Translations under genes and position numbers: made by a program
DNA from: Mycobacterium basiliense
GTDB lineage: Bacteria > Actinomycetota > Actinomycetes > Mycobacteriales > Mycobacteriaceae
Direction of reading: 5' to 3'
NCBI RefSeq assembly: GCF_900292015.1
Contig: NZ_LR130759.1
Location: 1,364,001 to 1,428,000, forward strand
Length of the DNA stretch: 64,000 nt
In this document: positions 29,813 through 38,365 of the stretch, in pieces
Layout: each line of letters begins with the position of its first letter
How positions within the stretch are numbered: the stretch's first letter is position 1
Notes under the pieces: model-generated
The model's database searches: none
What the model saw: the letters and a program-made list of their open reading frames with translations, nothing else
Told to the model about the DNA's origin: nothing

Positions 29813-30583
29813 GTGTCAACTGCGGCGAGTCTATTGGACGACGAGCGGTTGGATGGTCTCCGAGCGGAGTCGGCGTCGGTACCGGCGCTGTCCGGTGATA
29901 CCTCGACCGAAGGGATCGTGTTAAGCAAGATGGCTGATGACATCGATGGCGTGACCGGGTCGGAGGTTCCCGAGCCCAGGTCGCCCGAGGAGACCGACGC
30001 GCAACTGACGGCTCGCTTCGAGCGCGACGCGATACCCCTGCTGGACCAGTTGTATGGTGGCGCGCTGCGCATGACACGCAATCCCGCCGATGCCGAGGAC
30101 CTGCTGCAAGAGACGATGGTGAAGGCATACGCGGGGTTCCGTTCCTTCCGGGAGGGCACCAACCTGAAGGCCTGGCTGTATCGGATCCTGACCAACACCT
30201 ACATCAACAGCTATCGCAAAAAGCAACGGCAACCGGCGGAATATCCAACTGAAGAGATCACCGACTGGCAACTGGCGGCCAACGCCGAGCATTCCTCGAC
30301 CGGGCTGCGTTCCGCCGAGGTCGAGGCCCTGGAGTTGTTGCCGGACGTGGAGATCAAAACGGCTCTGCAGTCATTGCCGGAAGAATTCCGCATGGCCGTC
30401 TATTACGCCGACGTCGAGGGTTTTCCATACAAGGAGATCGCCGAAATCATGGACACACCGATCGGGACGGTGATGTCGCGGCTGCACCGCGGCCGACGTC
30501 AGCTCCGCGCGCTGCTGGCAGATGTGGCCAAAGACCGGGGCTTTATCCGCGGTGAGCAGGCCCATGAGGAGGTGTCATCATGA
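29813..30583 (+). CDS. sigH: ECF sigma factor SigH (long form; internal start at 29930)
   Basis: Master regulator of the thiol-oxidative and heat stress response. Sigma region 2 is [33 protein letters not shown] onward and region 4 is [44 protein letters not shown]. The usual mycobacterial protein starts at [10 protein letters not shown] (ATG 29930, 217 residues). In the same frame, GTG 29813 adds 39 residues and has a much better ribosome-binding site (GGAGGGA at 29801-29807, seven-base spacing), while ATG 29930 has only a weak one. I therefore give the longer start and treat both as possible products. The anti-sigma gene rshA overlaps the stop by four bases. Confidence 0.9.
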   Translation: MSTAASLLDDERLDGLRAESASVPALSGDTSTEGIVLSKMADDIDGVTGSEVPEPRSPEETDAQLTARFERDAIPLLDQLYGGALRMTRNPADAEDLLQETMVKAYAGFRSFREGTNLKAWLYRILTNTYINSYRKKQRQPAEYPTEEITDWQLAANAEHSSTGLRSAEVEALELLPDVEIKTALQSLPEEFRMAVYYADVEGFPYKEIAEIMDTPIGTVMSRLHRGRRQLRALLADVAKDRGFIRGEQAHEEVSS

Positions 30584-30885
30584 GCGATTTTCCCAGCTCA
30601 ACCGATTCGTACTCGGACAGCGAAGACTCCCACGGCTACCTGGGCTGTGCAGAGGTGATTGCCGAGGTATGGACCCTGCTTGACGGTGAGTGCACCCCGG
30701 AGAGTCGCCAAAAGCTGCGCGAGCACCTCGAGGCGTGCCCCGGATGTCTGAAGCATTACGGGCTCGAGGAGCGGATCAAACTGCTGATCGCGACCAAGTG
30801 CAAAGGGGAAAAGGCGCCGGAGGGCCTGCGCGAACGTCTACGGCTGGAGATCAGCCGGACCACCATCATCCGTGGTGGCCCGTGA
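30580..30885 (+). CDS. rshA: Anti-sigma factor RshA
   Basis: Zinc-binding anti-sigma factor that holds SigH under reducing conditions and releases it on disulfide stress. The 101-residue protein has the ZAS signature HxxxCxxC at H49, C53 and C56 plus an upstream C23. ATG 30580 overlaps the sigH stop as ATGA, giving translational coupling that matches production of both partners. No membrane segment, as for soluble RsrA-type proteins. Matches Rv3221A. Confidence 0.96.
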   Translation: MSDFPSSTDSYSDSEDSHGYLGCAEVIAEVWTLLDGECTPESRQKLREHLEACPGCLKHYGLEERIKLLIATKCKGEKAPEGLRERLRLEISRTTIIRGGP

Positions 30886-30892
30886 TGAGTGG

Positions 30893-30967
30893 TTAAGCGT
30901 TCGGCCGCTTGCCGTGGTTTGCCTTGCTGTGCTTGCGGTCGCGTTTCTTACGGCCACGCTTGGCCAT
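30893..30967 (-). CDS. 24-residue ribosomal protein bL37
   Basis: A minus-strand frame of 24 codons plus TAA encodes a highly basic peptide that begins MAKRGRKKRDRKHSK and ends GKRPNA. This agrees with my memory of bL37, the tiny 50S protein first seen in structures of the mycobacterial ribosome. GGAGG lies seven bases upstream of ATG 30967. It sits convergent with rshA, eight bases beyond its stop. At this length most gene finders miss it. Confidence 0.88.
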   Translation of the reverse strand: MAKRGRKKRDRKHSKANHGKRPNA

Positions 30968-31172
30968 GGGGGAACCTCCGTGTTTGGTCAGGGTGCGGGG
31001 CGGTTAGGGGCCGCGCGGTTGCAGCCAGTCTCTCACGTGTCCGGCGGTGTGGCCGCAGTAGGCCGCGCGCCGCAACAAGCCCACGGCCTTATGGTTCGAT
31101 ATACATGAGCCTGACGGAGGTTCGATGGATCAGCAATCAGCGTGCGCAATGGCCGAAGCGAGTGGGGTGAAG

Positions 31173-31388
31173 ATGTCCGAGGATGTTCGAGCCGAGATCG
31201 TGGCCAGCGTGCTCGAAGTGGTGGTCAGTGAAGGCGACCAGGTCGGCAAGGGTGACATTGTGGTGCTGCTGGAATCGATGAAGATGGAGATTCCGGTCTT
31301 GGCGGAAGTCTCCGGCACGGTGAGCAAGGTGAGCGTGGCGGTGGGGGACGTCATTCAGGCCGGCGATCTCATTGCCGTGATCAGCTAG
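31173..31388 (+). CDS. Small biotinyl/lipoyl-domain carrier protein
   Basis: The 71-residue protein is a single biotinyl domain. The modified Lys is in ESMKMEIPV, and the two-fold hammerhead pattern (EGDQVGKGDIVVLLESMK, then VGDVIQAGDLIAVIS) is complete. It matches Rv3221c (TB7.3). ATG 31173 is chosen by family length; an in-frame ATG at 31125 would add 16 residues. It may carry biotin for an acyl-CoA carboxylase; no carboxylase genes lie nearby. pdtaS begins 49 bases downstream. Confidence 0.94.
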   Translation: MSEDVRAEIVASVLEVVVSEGDQVGKGDIVVLLESMKMEIPVLAEVSGTVSKVSVAVGDVIQAGDLIAVIS

Positions 31389-31437
31389 CGTTGATTCGTT
31401 CATACCCGCCATCCGGGAGCGACTCTGGAGTTATCTG

Positions 31438-32940
31438 ATGTCCACTCTCGGTGATCTGCTGGCCGAACACACCGTATTGCCAGGCAATGCGGTCGACCAC
31501 TTGCATGCGGTGGTGGGGGAGTGGCAGCTCCTTGCCGACTTGTCATTTGCCGACTATTTGATGTGGGTTCGCCGGGACGACGGCGCTCTGGTGTGTGTGG
31601 CGCAGTGCCGGCCGAATACCGCGCCGACAGTGTTGCAGGCCGACGCGGTGGCCGGAGTCGTCGCCGCCGCCAGCATGCCGCTGGTTGCCGAAGCCTTCGT
31701 GTCAGGCATGGCCAGGCGGGAAAGCGCTGCAGACCAACAGCATTCGGATCAACTTTCTGGTCCTACGATCGAGGCATCCCCGGTTCGGTACGGCGATCAG
31801 GTGGTGGCGGTGCTGACACAGCATCAAACCGCGGTCGCGGCCGAGCGCGCGTCCGGGCACCTGGAGACGGCCTACCGCGACTGCGCCGTCGACCTTCTGC
31901 AGATGTTGGCTGAGGGTACTTTTCCCGACGTCGCCGACGTGGCGATGTCACGTTCCACCCCGCGGGCGGGTGACGGCTTCATCCGTCTGGATGTCGACGG
32001 CGTGGTTGCGTACGCGAGCCCCAATGCGCTGTCGGCTTATCACCGGATGGGCCTGACCACCGACTTGGAGGGGCACAAGCTGGTCGAGGTAACCCGGCCG
32101 CTGATCTCGGATCCGTTTGAGGCCGAGGAGATGGCCGAGCATGTACGGGACTTGCTGAACGGCGGGCCGAGCATGCGCATGGAAGTCGATGCCGGTGGCG
32201 CCACTGTACTGTTGCGGACTTTGCCGCTGGTGGTGCATGGGTCCAGCGCCGGTGCCGCGATACTGATTCGTGACGTCACCGAGGTCAAGCGCCGGGACCG
32301 AGCGCTCATCTCCAAGGATGCGACGATCCGAGAAATCCACCATCGGGTAAAAAACAACCTGCAGACCGTGGCGGCGCTGCTGAGGCTGCAGGCCCGGCGG
32401 ACCACTAATGCCGAAGGCCGGGAGGCCCTCATCGAGTCGGTGCGCCGAGTGTCGTCGATCGCGTTGGTCCATGATGCCTTGTCCATGTCGGTGGACGAGC
32501 AGGTAAATCTTGACGAGGTCATCGACCGGATCTTGCCGATCATGAACGATGTGGCATCGGTGGACAGGCCGATCCGGATCAATCGAGTTGGTCACCTCGG
32601 CGTGCTGGACTCCGACCGCGCCACAGCCCTGATCATGGTGATCACCGAGCTGGTGCAGAACGCTATTGAGCACGCGTTCGACCCGCGGGCACAGGAAGGC
32701 TCCGTGACGATTCGTGCGGAGCGTTCGGCACGTTGGCTCGACGTGGTGGTGCACGACGATGGACGCGGGCTGCCCGAAGGATTCAGCTTGGAAAAGTCGG
32801 ACAGCCTGGGCCTGCAGATCGTGCGGACCTTGGTGTCTGCTGAACTCGACGGTTCGTTGGGAATGCGGCAGGCCCCAGAACGGGGTACCGACGTGGTGCT
32901 GCGGGTACCGATCGGTCGTCGGGGCCGGCTGCTGCTGTAA
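31438..32940 (+). CDS. pdtaS: Sensor histidine kinase PdtaS
   Basis: Soluble HWE/HisKA_2-type kinase that signals to the RNA-binding antiterminator PdtaR. The 500-residue protein has a GAF-like domain (about 1-150), a PAS domain (about 175-290), the HisKA_2 box EIHHRVKNNLQTVAALLRLQ with H301/H302, and a HATPase domain with ELVQNAIEHAF, DDGRGLPEGF and SLGLQIVRTLV. No membrane helix is present. The start is ATG 31438. The partner pdtaR is not in the window. Matches Rv3220c. Confidence 0.96.
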   Translation: MSTLGDLLAEHTVLPGNAVDHLHAVVGEWQLLADLSFADYLMWVRRDDGALVCVAQCRPNTAPTVLQADAVAGVVAAASMPLVAEAFVSGMARRESAADQQHSDQLSGPTIEASPVRYGDQVVAVLTQHQTAVAAERASGHLETAYRDCAVDLLQMLAEGTFPDVADVAMSRSTPRAGDGFIRLDVDGVVAYASPNALSAYHRMGLTTDLEGHKLVEVTRPLISDPFEAEEMAEHVRDLLNGGPSMRMEVDAGGATVLLRTLPLVVHGSSAGAAILIRDVTEVKRRDRALISKDATIREIHHRVKNNLQTVAALLRLQARRTTNAEGREALIESVRRVSSIALVHDALSMSVDEQVNLDEVIDRILPIMNDVASVDRPIRINRVGHLGVLDSDRATALIMVITELVQNAIEHAFDPRAQEGSVTIRAERSARWLDVVVHDDGRGLPEGFSLEKSDSLGLQIVRTLVSAELDGSLGMRQAPERGTDVVLRVPIGRRGRLLL

Positions 32941-32954
32941 TCCACCGCGCAACA

Positions 32955-32983
32955 GTACGGCCCCGACTTTGTCGGGGCCGTAC
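32955..32983. terminator. Bidirectional hairpin between pdtaS and whiB1
   Basis: A perfect 13-bp stem, GTACGGCCCCGAC at 32955-32967 paired with GTCGGGGCCGTAC at 32971-32983, with a TTT loop. It lies between two convergent stop codons and could end both transcripts. There is no T-run, as is common for mycobacterial hairpin terminators. Confidence 0.8.
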
Positions 32984-33001
32984 AGCTACGTGCTACGTCT
33001 G

Positions 33002-33256
33002 TCAGACTCCGCTGCGGGCCTTCGTCCGGGCGTTGCGGCGCTTGAGCGCGCGTCGCTCGTCTTCGCTCATGCCTCCCCAGACGCCTGAGTCCTGACCAGT
33101 GTTCAAAGCCCAGCCAAGGCATTCCGTGGTTACCGGGCATCGATTGCAGACCAGTTTCGCGTCAGCGATCTGCGCGAGGGCCGGACCGCTGTTTCCTACC
33201 GGAAAGAACAGCTCCGGATCTTCGTCACGACAGACCGCCTTGTGGCGCCAATCCAT
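33002..33256 (-). CDS. whiB1: WhiB1 iron-sulfur transcription factor
   Basis: Essential 4Fe-4S, NO-responsive regulator that binds SigA region 4. The 84-residue protein has the four cluster ligands C9, C37, C40 and C46, the GVWGG turn and a basic C-terminus (RRALKRRNARTKARSG). The sequence is essentially that of M. tuberculosis Rv3219. A long upstream region, to 33538, holds the promoter and a probable Crp-type site. It is convergent with pdtaS across a strong hairpin. Confidence 0.97.
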   Translation of the reverse strand: MDWRHKAVCRDEDPELFFPVGNSGPALAQIADAKLVCNRCPVTTECLGWALNTGQDSGVWGGMSEDERRALKRRNARTKARSGV

Positions 33257-33374
33257 TAGTCACTACTCCTCACTAAGTGCGCAGCACTGCGCACGGGCTA
33301 TTTTCCTTGGCTGTTAACGCGTGCACAAGAAAGGTTTCCGTACCTCTACATGTCTCTCTGCATGCAACCTTTTG

Positions 33375-33402
33375 ATCGTTTCACAGGCTCAACAGATGTC
33401 AA
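33375..33402 (-). promoter_or_regulatory. Candidate whiB1 promoter
   Basis: On the minus strand, TTGACA (33402-33397) and AACGAT (33380-33375) are separated by 16 bases, a plausible SigA promoter. It would give a leader of about 110 bases before whiB1. It lies 17 bases downstream of a Crp-like site, a spacing suited to activation. Confidence 0.5.
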
Positions 33403-33418
33403 TAGTGTTACGTAAGTG

Positions 33419-33434
33419 CGTGGGCTATCTCACG
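33419..33434 (-). promoter_or_regulatory. Crp/Cmr-type binding site upstream of whiB1
   Basis: On the minus strand the 16-mer reads CGTGAGATAGCCCACG, a GTGAG-N6-CCCAC arrangement close to the mycobacterial cAMP receptor consensus. From memory, the M. tuberculosis whiB1 promoter has an almost identical Rv3676 site in this position. The rest of the 282-base gap (33257-33538) shows no other clear element. Confidence 0.65.
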
Positions 33435-33538
33435 TCAATGATCTCTTACGAAAGCCCTTACTCAGTTGTACTACACTGCGGGCCCAAATTCCCCCCACAT
33501 TTGCATCGCGAGCTTGTCACATCTTAGGTTCGCCCAGT

Positions 33539-34504
33539 TCACAGGTGCTTTTTTGGCGGCGGAGCGACGACTGCCAACGCGTCGGGAACCGCCCGAAACG
33601 TCATGGTTTGACGCACTCCTAGGTAGTCGCCGTCGAACTGACAGGCGGCTGGAGCGGCCGTGCTGGTAACACGCAGGCAAGATACGTCGTCGTCGGTGAC
33701 GAGGTGCTTGAAGTTGAACTTCGGTCGTTTGGCGAACATCTGCCGCACGATCCGTAGGGTGTGGAAGGTCTTCATGGTGGTCAGGGCAAACAACCCGAGT
33801 CCCGTCTCGAAGGTGCAGTCCGGATTGGTCCATATGGGCTTGTTGTTTGCGAAGGTCCAGGGACTTGAGTTGGACACGAAGACGAAGCTGACTCCCGGAA
33901 TCGGTTCGCGGCCCGGAAGTTCCAGCGTAAGTGTGGGTTCGCGGCGCGTGTAGCGCAACAGGGTGGGTGCGGCCGTCCGAATGTATCGTCCGGCGGTAAC
34001 TTTGCCGCCTTTGTCGCGTTCGGCCTCCACCGCGGCGACCACCTCGGCGTCGATGCCCATGCCAGTGTTAAATACCGCCCAGCGTTCACCGCAATCGATG
34101 AGTCCGATTTGGCGCCACTGAGGCCGCCGGCGGTAGTCGTCGAGCAGCTGGATTAGCTGGTTGGTGGCCGCGATGGGGTCGCGCGCGATACCCAGTGACC
34201 TGGCCAGCACGTTGGCTGAACCACCAGGTACCACGGCCACGGCAGGTATCCGGCCCGCGGTCGGCGAGCCAGGGCGGCCCAACATGCCGTTGACTACTCC
34301 ACTGACCGTCCCGTCCCCGCCGTGCACGACAACAAGATCCACCCCGGCGGCGACGGCCGCGTGCCCAAGTTCGGCGCCGTGACCGCGGTGTTTGGTGTGC
34401 TCAACGGTGAGTTGGAGGCGACTTTTGAGCGCGTGCGCGACCAGGTCTCGGGCGGCCGGTGTGATGGAAGTGGCGGTGGGGTTGACGATCAACACGGCAC
34501 GCAT
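33539..34504 (-). CDS. Diacylglycerol kinase-like lipid kinase
   Basis: DAGK catalytic-domain protein of 321 residues with the nucleotide-binding GGDGT at 62-66, the VNPTA start strand (VLIVNPTATS) and VVPGGSANVLARSLGI. The C-terminal beta domain includes TNPDCTFETGLGLFALTT. It probably phosphorylates a lipid with a diacylglycerol or sphingosine-like head; substrate unknown. ATG 34504. Matches Rv3218. A pair of interspersed repeats lies just upstream. Confidence 0.92.
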   Translation of the reverse strand: MRAVLIVNPTATSITPAARDLVAHALKSRLQLTVEHTKHRGHGAELGHAAVAAGVDLVVVHGGDGTVSGVVNGMLGRPGSPTAGRIPAVAVVPGGSANVLARSLGIARDPIAATNQLIQLLDDYRRRPQWRQIGLIDCGERWAVFNTGMGIDAEVVAAVEAERDKGGKVTAGRYIRTAAPTLLRYTRREPTLTLELPGREPIPGVSFVFVSNSSPWTFANNKPIWTNPDCTFETGLGLFALTTMKTFHTLRIVRQMFAKRPKFNFKHLVTDDDVSCLRVTSTAAPAACQFDGDYLGVRQTMTFRAVPDALAVVAPPPKKHL

Positions 34505-34515
34505 GGTTCATGAGC

Positions 34516-34603
34516 GTAGGCCGTGCGACGATGCGGGCCGGGTTGGGCCGTTGAGGAGGGCGGCAATTGGGGTAGGCCGTGCGACGATGCGGGCCGGGTT
34601 GGG
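34516..34603 (+). repeat. GCGACGATGC-type interspersed repeat, two units
   Basis: Two identical 32-bp blocks at 34516-34547 and 34572-34603 (period 56), each with the core GCGACGATGC followed by GGGCCGGG. Between them is TTGAGGAGGGCGGCAATTGGGG. The same architecture (core, variable hairpin, TGAGGAG, GGCAATTGGG) is found at 45194-45303, and in part at 59947-60027. It lies in the 374-base gap 34505-34878 between the divergent lipid-kinase and membrane-protein genes; the rest of that gap shows nothing recognisable. Confidence 0.8.
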
Positions 34604-34878
34604 ACACTGTGGAACGGTGTTGTCACATTGGCCACTTTGGCCTCTGCCAGGGGCGATGTGCGTTGTGCCCGCCTAGGAGCGACAACGACTGAGCCACGGC
34701 GGAATCTGTCGGAATGCCGATGGTTGTCGCGCAAAGGCGGGCAAAAAGTGTGCCGCCCGGGGGAGGGACGCATGTGACGGCTGCATCCCGTGTGATTGTC
34801 TGGGTGGGGTGGGTCGCTCGATGAGCGTCAACGAACAGGCAGCGCAACGGTTCACCGCGCCATGGCTACGCTGATCTG

Positions 34879-35310
34879 GTGACCGCTCGCGCCCCGACCA
34901 CCGTGCGCCGTGCCGGATTGATTGTTGCGGTTCAAGGCGTGGCGGCGCTGGTGATGGCCGCGGTGTTGACGGTGCGGGGGCTTGCGGGTGCCGATCAGCG
35001 TGTGGTCAGCGGTCTCGGTACCGCAGTGTGGTTTGTTCTCGTCGGCAGCGGGGTCCTGGCCGGCGGCTGCGCTCTGGTGGCTGGCAAGCGTTGGGGACGC
35101 GGACTGGCCGTGGTCACCCAGCTGTTGCTACTGCCCGTGGCGTGGTACCTGACGGTCAGCTCGAACCGCCCGGCGTTCGGCATACCGGTGGGCATCTTGG
35201 CGCTGGCGGTGCTGGTAATGCTGTTCAGCCCGCAGTCCGTGCGCTGGGCCGCCGGCGATGATCAGCGCGGCCCGGCCAGCGCGGCCAACTCCGGGCCGGA
35301 CACCCGATAG
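34879..35310 (+). CDS. Small integral membrane protein (Rv3217c type)
   Basis: The 143-residue protein has four hydrophobic segments at about 12-32, 50-68, 74-92 and 97-115, and a hydrophilic tail. No catalytic motif is visible. GTG 34879 is chosen by family length. Its 3' end overlaps the convergent acetyltransferase gene by 49 bases, an arrangement that could produce antisense overlap of the two mRNAs. Confidence 0.88.
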   Translation: MTARAPTTVRRAGLIVAVQGVAALVMAAVLTVRGLAGADQRVVSGLGTAVWFVLVGSGVLAGGCALVAGKRWGRGLAVVTQLLLLPVAWYLTVSSNRPAFGIPVGILALAVLVMLFSPQSVRWAAGDDQRGPASAANSGPDTR

Positions 35311-35744
35311 GTCGTCCACTCCGTCTGCGGCTGACCGCCGACGCTGTCGTAGACGGCGATGGCATCGCGGTTCCAGTTCAATACCGACCAGGCCAGCCGG
35401 GTGTAGCCGTTGGTAAGACATTCATCAGCCAGGGTTGCTAGCAACCCACGGGCCAAACCCCGGCGGCGAAACTGGGGCCGCACATAGAGGTCCTCCAAAT
35501 AAATCCCGGCGACGCCGTCCCAGGTGGAGAAGCTAAGGAACCACAAAGCCATGGCCGCGATCTGACCATCGCTCTCGACGACGTGTCCTCGTACCGTTGG
35601 CGAAGGGCCGAAAAGCGCTGCTGACATTAGCTTTTCAGTCACGGTGCATTGATCGGCAGCTCGCTCGAACTTGGCGAGTTCGTGGATCATGGCGGTAATT
35701 TCGGCGATATCTTCAGGTGTTGCGACGCGGATATTGTCGGTCAC
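35262..35744 (-). CDS. GNAT-family acetyltransferase
   Basis: The 160-residue protein has the SSAT-like GNAT fold: IRVATPEDIAEITAMIHELA, LYVRPQFRRRGLARGLLATLA (acetyl-CoA pyrophosphate loop) and WNRDAIAVYDSVGG. It resembles diamine/spermidine N-acetyltransferases; the substrate is unknown. The GTG start at 35744 overlaps the entC stop as GTGA, so it is coupled with entC. Matches Rv3216 by position. Confidence 0.92.
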   Translation of the reverse strand: MTDNIRVATPEDIAEITAMIHELAKFERAADQCTVTEKLMSAALFGPSPTVRGHVVESDGQIAAMALWFLSFSTWDGVAGIYLEDLYVRPQFRRRGLARGLLATLADECLTNGYTRLAWSVLNWNRDAIAVYDSVGGQPQTEWTTYRVSGPELAALAGPR

Positions 35745-36841
35745 TGCTCCACTCCCAAGGCATTCAGTATTGTGGCGAATTTTGTTGTGGTTTCGTCGAC
35801 CTCGTCATCGGGATTGGATTCGGCGACGATTCCGCCGCCAGCGTGGGCGAGCGCGGTGCGACGATCGGCTGATAGGTGGGCACCACGTATAGATACCACC
35901 CAATCACCGTCCCCCCGCGCGTCACACCAACCGACGGTGCCCGCGTAGAAGCCGCGGTCGCCTTCGAGCGCAGCGATCAGTTCGGTGGCGGCGGTCGTCG
36001 GCACACCGCCGACCGCAGGCGTCGGATGTAGCGCGACCGCCAGATCGAGGGCCGTCGTCGAGGTGTCGCGCAGTCGCGCGGTCACCGGCGTGCACAGGTG
36101 CCAAACCGCTGCGGTGCTGGTCAATCTGGGCTCTGCAGCAATTTCGAGGTCGTCGCATAGGGGTTCCAGGGCGGCGCGCAGTGCGTCGATGACCAATTGA
36201 TGCTCGTGACGGTTCTTGGCCGAGCCGGCCAGCGCCGCTGCGTTGGCGGCGTCGACGTCGGCGTTGGCGGCGCGGGGTGCCGAGCCGGCGAAGGGCTGGC
36301 AAGTGACTCGGTCGCCGAGTCGGGCGACGAGCAGTTCTGGGCTGGCGCCCACGAGGGTTGCCCCCACATAGTCGTCGCCGGCGGCGCTCAGGTCCACGAG
36401 GTACCCGTATGAGGTGGGATCGGCAGCTACCAGTCTGCGCACGATGACGCGAGCGTCCAGCGGCGCATCGGCGGTCAGCTGCAAGGCGCGAGCCAGCACC
36501 ACTTTGCTCAGCGAATTGTCAGCTGCGGCAAGTTGTTCCCGCGCCTGGCTGATTCGGGCGCGGTGCTGGGCCGGGGGCGGCACGGCGGCGCTGATGCGCA
36601 CCCTGGGCAGTGGGTCGGTTCGCCAGTTGGGCAGGCTGTCCATGCGCTGCACCGTCGTCGGCACCATCAAGGCGGCGGGTCTATGAACATCGAAAGGTAA
36701 CGCCCCCAACAGCATTGGTGCTTTCCCGGCGCGCAAAGCGGCTCGCGCCGCCGGCACATCGCCGTATTGCTTGCACACACCGCTGGCAACCAGATTTCCT
36801 CTGGGCCCGAGCAGCGCGAAGGGTGGTTCGCTGGGGCTCAA
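35741..36841 (-). CDS. entC: Isochorismate synthase
   Basis: Chorismate-binding family enzyme that isomerises chorismate to isochorismate for menaquinone or salicylate-type siderophores. The 366-residue protein has LSKVVLARALQL, NRHEHQLVIDALR, HPTPAVGGVPT, LEGDRGFYAGTVGW and HAGGGIVAESNPDDEVDETTTK. TTG 36841 is used because it overlaps the gpm2 stop as TTGA and gives MSPSEPPFALLGPRG, matching the family N-terminus. Order gpm2-entC-GNAT with overlapping ends indicates one operon. Confidence 0.93.
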   Translation of the reverse strand: MSPSEPPFALLGPRGNLVASGVCKQYGDVPAARAALRAGKAPMLLGALPFDVHRPAALMVPTTVQRMDSLPNWRTDPLPRVRISAAVPPPAQHRARISQAREQLAAADNSLSKVVLARALQLTADAPLDARVIVRRLVAADPTSYGYLVDLSAAGDDYVGATLVGASPELLVARLGDRVTCQPFAGSAPRAANADVDAANAAALAGSAKNRHEHQLVIDALRAALEPLCDDLEIAAEPRLTSTAAVWHLCTPVTARLRDTSTTALDLAVALHPTPAVGGVPTTAATELIAALEGDRGFYAGTVGWCDARGDGDWVVSIRGAHLSADRRTALAHAGGGIVAESNPDDEVDETTTKFATILNALGVEQ

Positions 36842-37437
36842 TTGGCCGGATGCCCTTTCATTCCGAGCGCGCTCAGTTGGCGCAACCCGTGCTCGAACCC
36901 GCAGATGGCGATCGACGCGGTGGGCATGAAGAAGCGGGTGCCTTCGACCAGCGGCAATTCGACCCAACGGGTGATCACGGCCCGGGAAAAGTGACTATGA
37001 CCGACGATTACCACATCGCGGGAGGTCATGTGCTCCAACGCAATGTCGACTGCTCGGTCGGCGCGCTCGCTGACTTGCGCGACGGATTCCCCGTCCGGGC
37101 AGCCATGCGTCCAGACCAGCCAATCCGGCTCGAATTCGCGAATCTGTGGGGTAGTTAGGCCTTCGTATGCACCGTAGTCCCATTCAGCAACCAGCTCAGA
37201 GACCTCGTCCACCTTCAGGCCGGCTAATTCGGCGGTGGCTAGGGTCCGCTTGCGCGGGCTGCTGATCACCAGCGGGCTGTCGAGGTCGAGTTCGTTTAGC
37301 GCCCGGCCGGCCAGCTCCGCTTGCGCTCGGCCGTCCTCGGTCAACGCGATATCGGTTCGCCCGGTGTGCTTACCCGATTCCGACCACTCCGTATCGCCGT
37401 GTCGGAGCAAAATCAGTTGGTGATTGTGCACGCCCAT
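36838..37437 (-). CDS. gpm2: Histidine-phosphatase family protein (Rv3214 type)
   Basis: Annotated as phosphoglycerate mutase 2 in M. tuberculosis but, as I recall, shown to act as an acid phosphatase. The 199-residue protein has the RHG signature LILLRHGDTEWSESGKHTGRTD and the second His in VIVGHSHFSRAVITRW. The phosphohistidine is the His of RHG. ATG 37437. First gene of the gpm2-entC-GNAT operon and divergent from the ParA-like gene by 76 bases. Confidence 0.93.
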   Translation of the reverse strand: MGVHNHQLILLRHGDTEWSESGKHTGRTDIALTEDGRAQAELAGRALNELDLDSPLVISSPRKRTLATAELAGLKVDEVSELVAEWDYGAYEGLTTPQIREFEPDWLVWTHGCPDGESVAQVSERADRAVDIALEHMTSRDVVIVGHSHFSRAVITRWVELPLVEGTRFFMPTASIAICGFEHGLRQLSALGMKGHPAN

Positions 37438-37513
37438 GTCGACCGATTGTGCCCGACGACATGCCGGGCCAGTTGCCCCAGCCACAATGCCGGGCACATG
37501 CCAGGATGGCACT

Positions 37514-38314
37514 GTGACGGAGATCCGGGTACTGGCGGTGGCCAACCAGAAGGGTGGGGTGGCCAAGACAACAACGGTCGCCTCGCTCGGTGCGGCGATG
37601 GTGGACAAGGGACGGCGAGTGCTGCTTGTCGATCTGGATCCGCAGGGTTGTTTGACTTTCTCGCTGGGCCACGATCCGGACAAACTCGCGGTTTCTGTGC
37701 ACGAGGTGCTGCTCGGGGAAGTCGAGCCCAACGCCGCGCTGGTGTCGACGATGGAGGGCATGACGCTGCTTCCCGCCAACATCGACTTGGCCGGGGCCGA
37801 GGCGATGTTGTTGATGCGGGCCGGTCGGGAATATGCGCTGAAACGAGCGTTGGCCAAACTCTCGGACCAGTTCGATGTCGTCATCATCGATTGCCCACCG
37901 TCGCTGGGTGTGCTCACACTCAATGGGCTGACCGCCGCCGACGAGGTGATCGTTCCGTTGCAGTGTGAGACTCTCGCGCACCGCGGTGTCGGGCAGTTCT
38001 TGCGCACGATCGCCGATGTGCAGCAGATCACCAACCCGCAACTGCGAATGTTGGGCGCCTTGCCCACGCTGTACGACCCTCGTACCACGCACACCCGTGA
38101 CGTGCTGCTCGACGTCGCCGATCGCTACGACCTGCCGGTGCTGGCGCCGCCGATCCCGCGCACGGTGCGATTCGCCGAAGCCAGCGCTTCGGGCTCCTCG
38201 GTGATGGCCGGGCGTAAGAACAAGGGCGCGATCGCTTATCGGGAATTGGCGCAGGCGCTGCTTAAGCACTGGAAATCCGGCAAGGCACTGCCTACCTTCG
38301 CGGTAGAGGCTTAA
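37514..38314 (+). CDS. ParA/Soj-like ATPase
   Basis: The 266-residue deviant-Walker ATPase has NQKGGVAKTTT at 11-21, LLVDLDPQG and IIDCPPSLG. No parB-like partner is adjacent. This is Rv3213c, a ParA paralog separate from the oriC-linked parA. It could position a cellular cargo; the role is not established. GTG 37514 gives the family N-terminus MTEIRVLAVANQKGG; the frame is open upstream without a ribosome-binding site. Confidence 0.93.
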   Translation: MTEIRVLAVANQKGGVAKTTTVASLGAAMVDKGRRVLLVDLDPQGCLTFSLGHDPDKLAVSVHEVLLGEVEPNAALVSTMEGMTLLPANIDLAGAEAMLLMRAGREYALKRALAKLSDQFDVVIIDCPPSLGVLTLNGLTAADEVIVPLQCETLAHRGVGQFLRTIADVQQITNPQLRMLGALPTLYDPRTTHTRDVLLDVADRYDLPVLAPPIPRTVRFAEASASGSSVMAGRKNKGAIAYRELAQALLKHWKSGKALPTFAVEA

Positions 38315-38365
38315 CCGGGGTCGGCGAGATTCGGATTCTCGGCGTTGCCGCGCCGTGGCGGCGGG

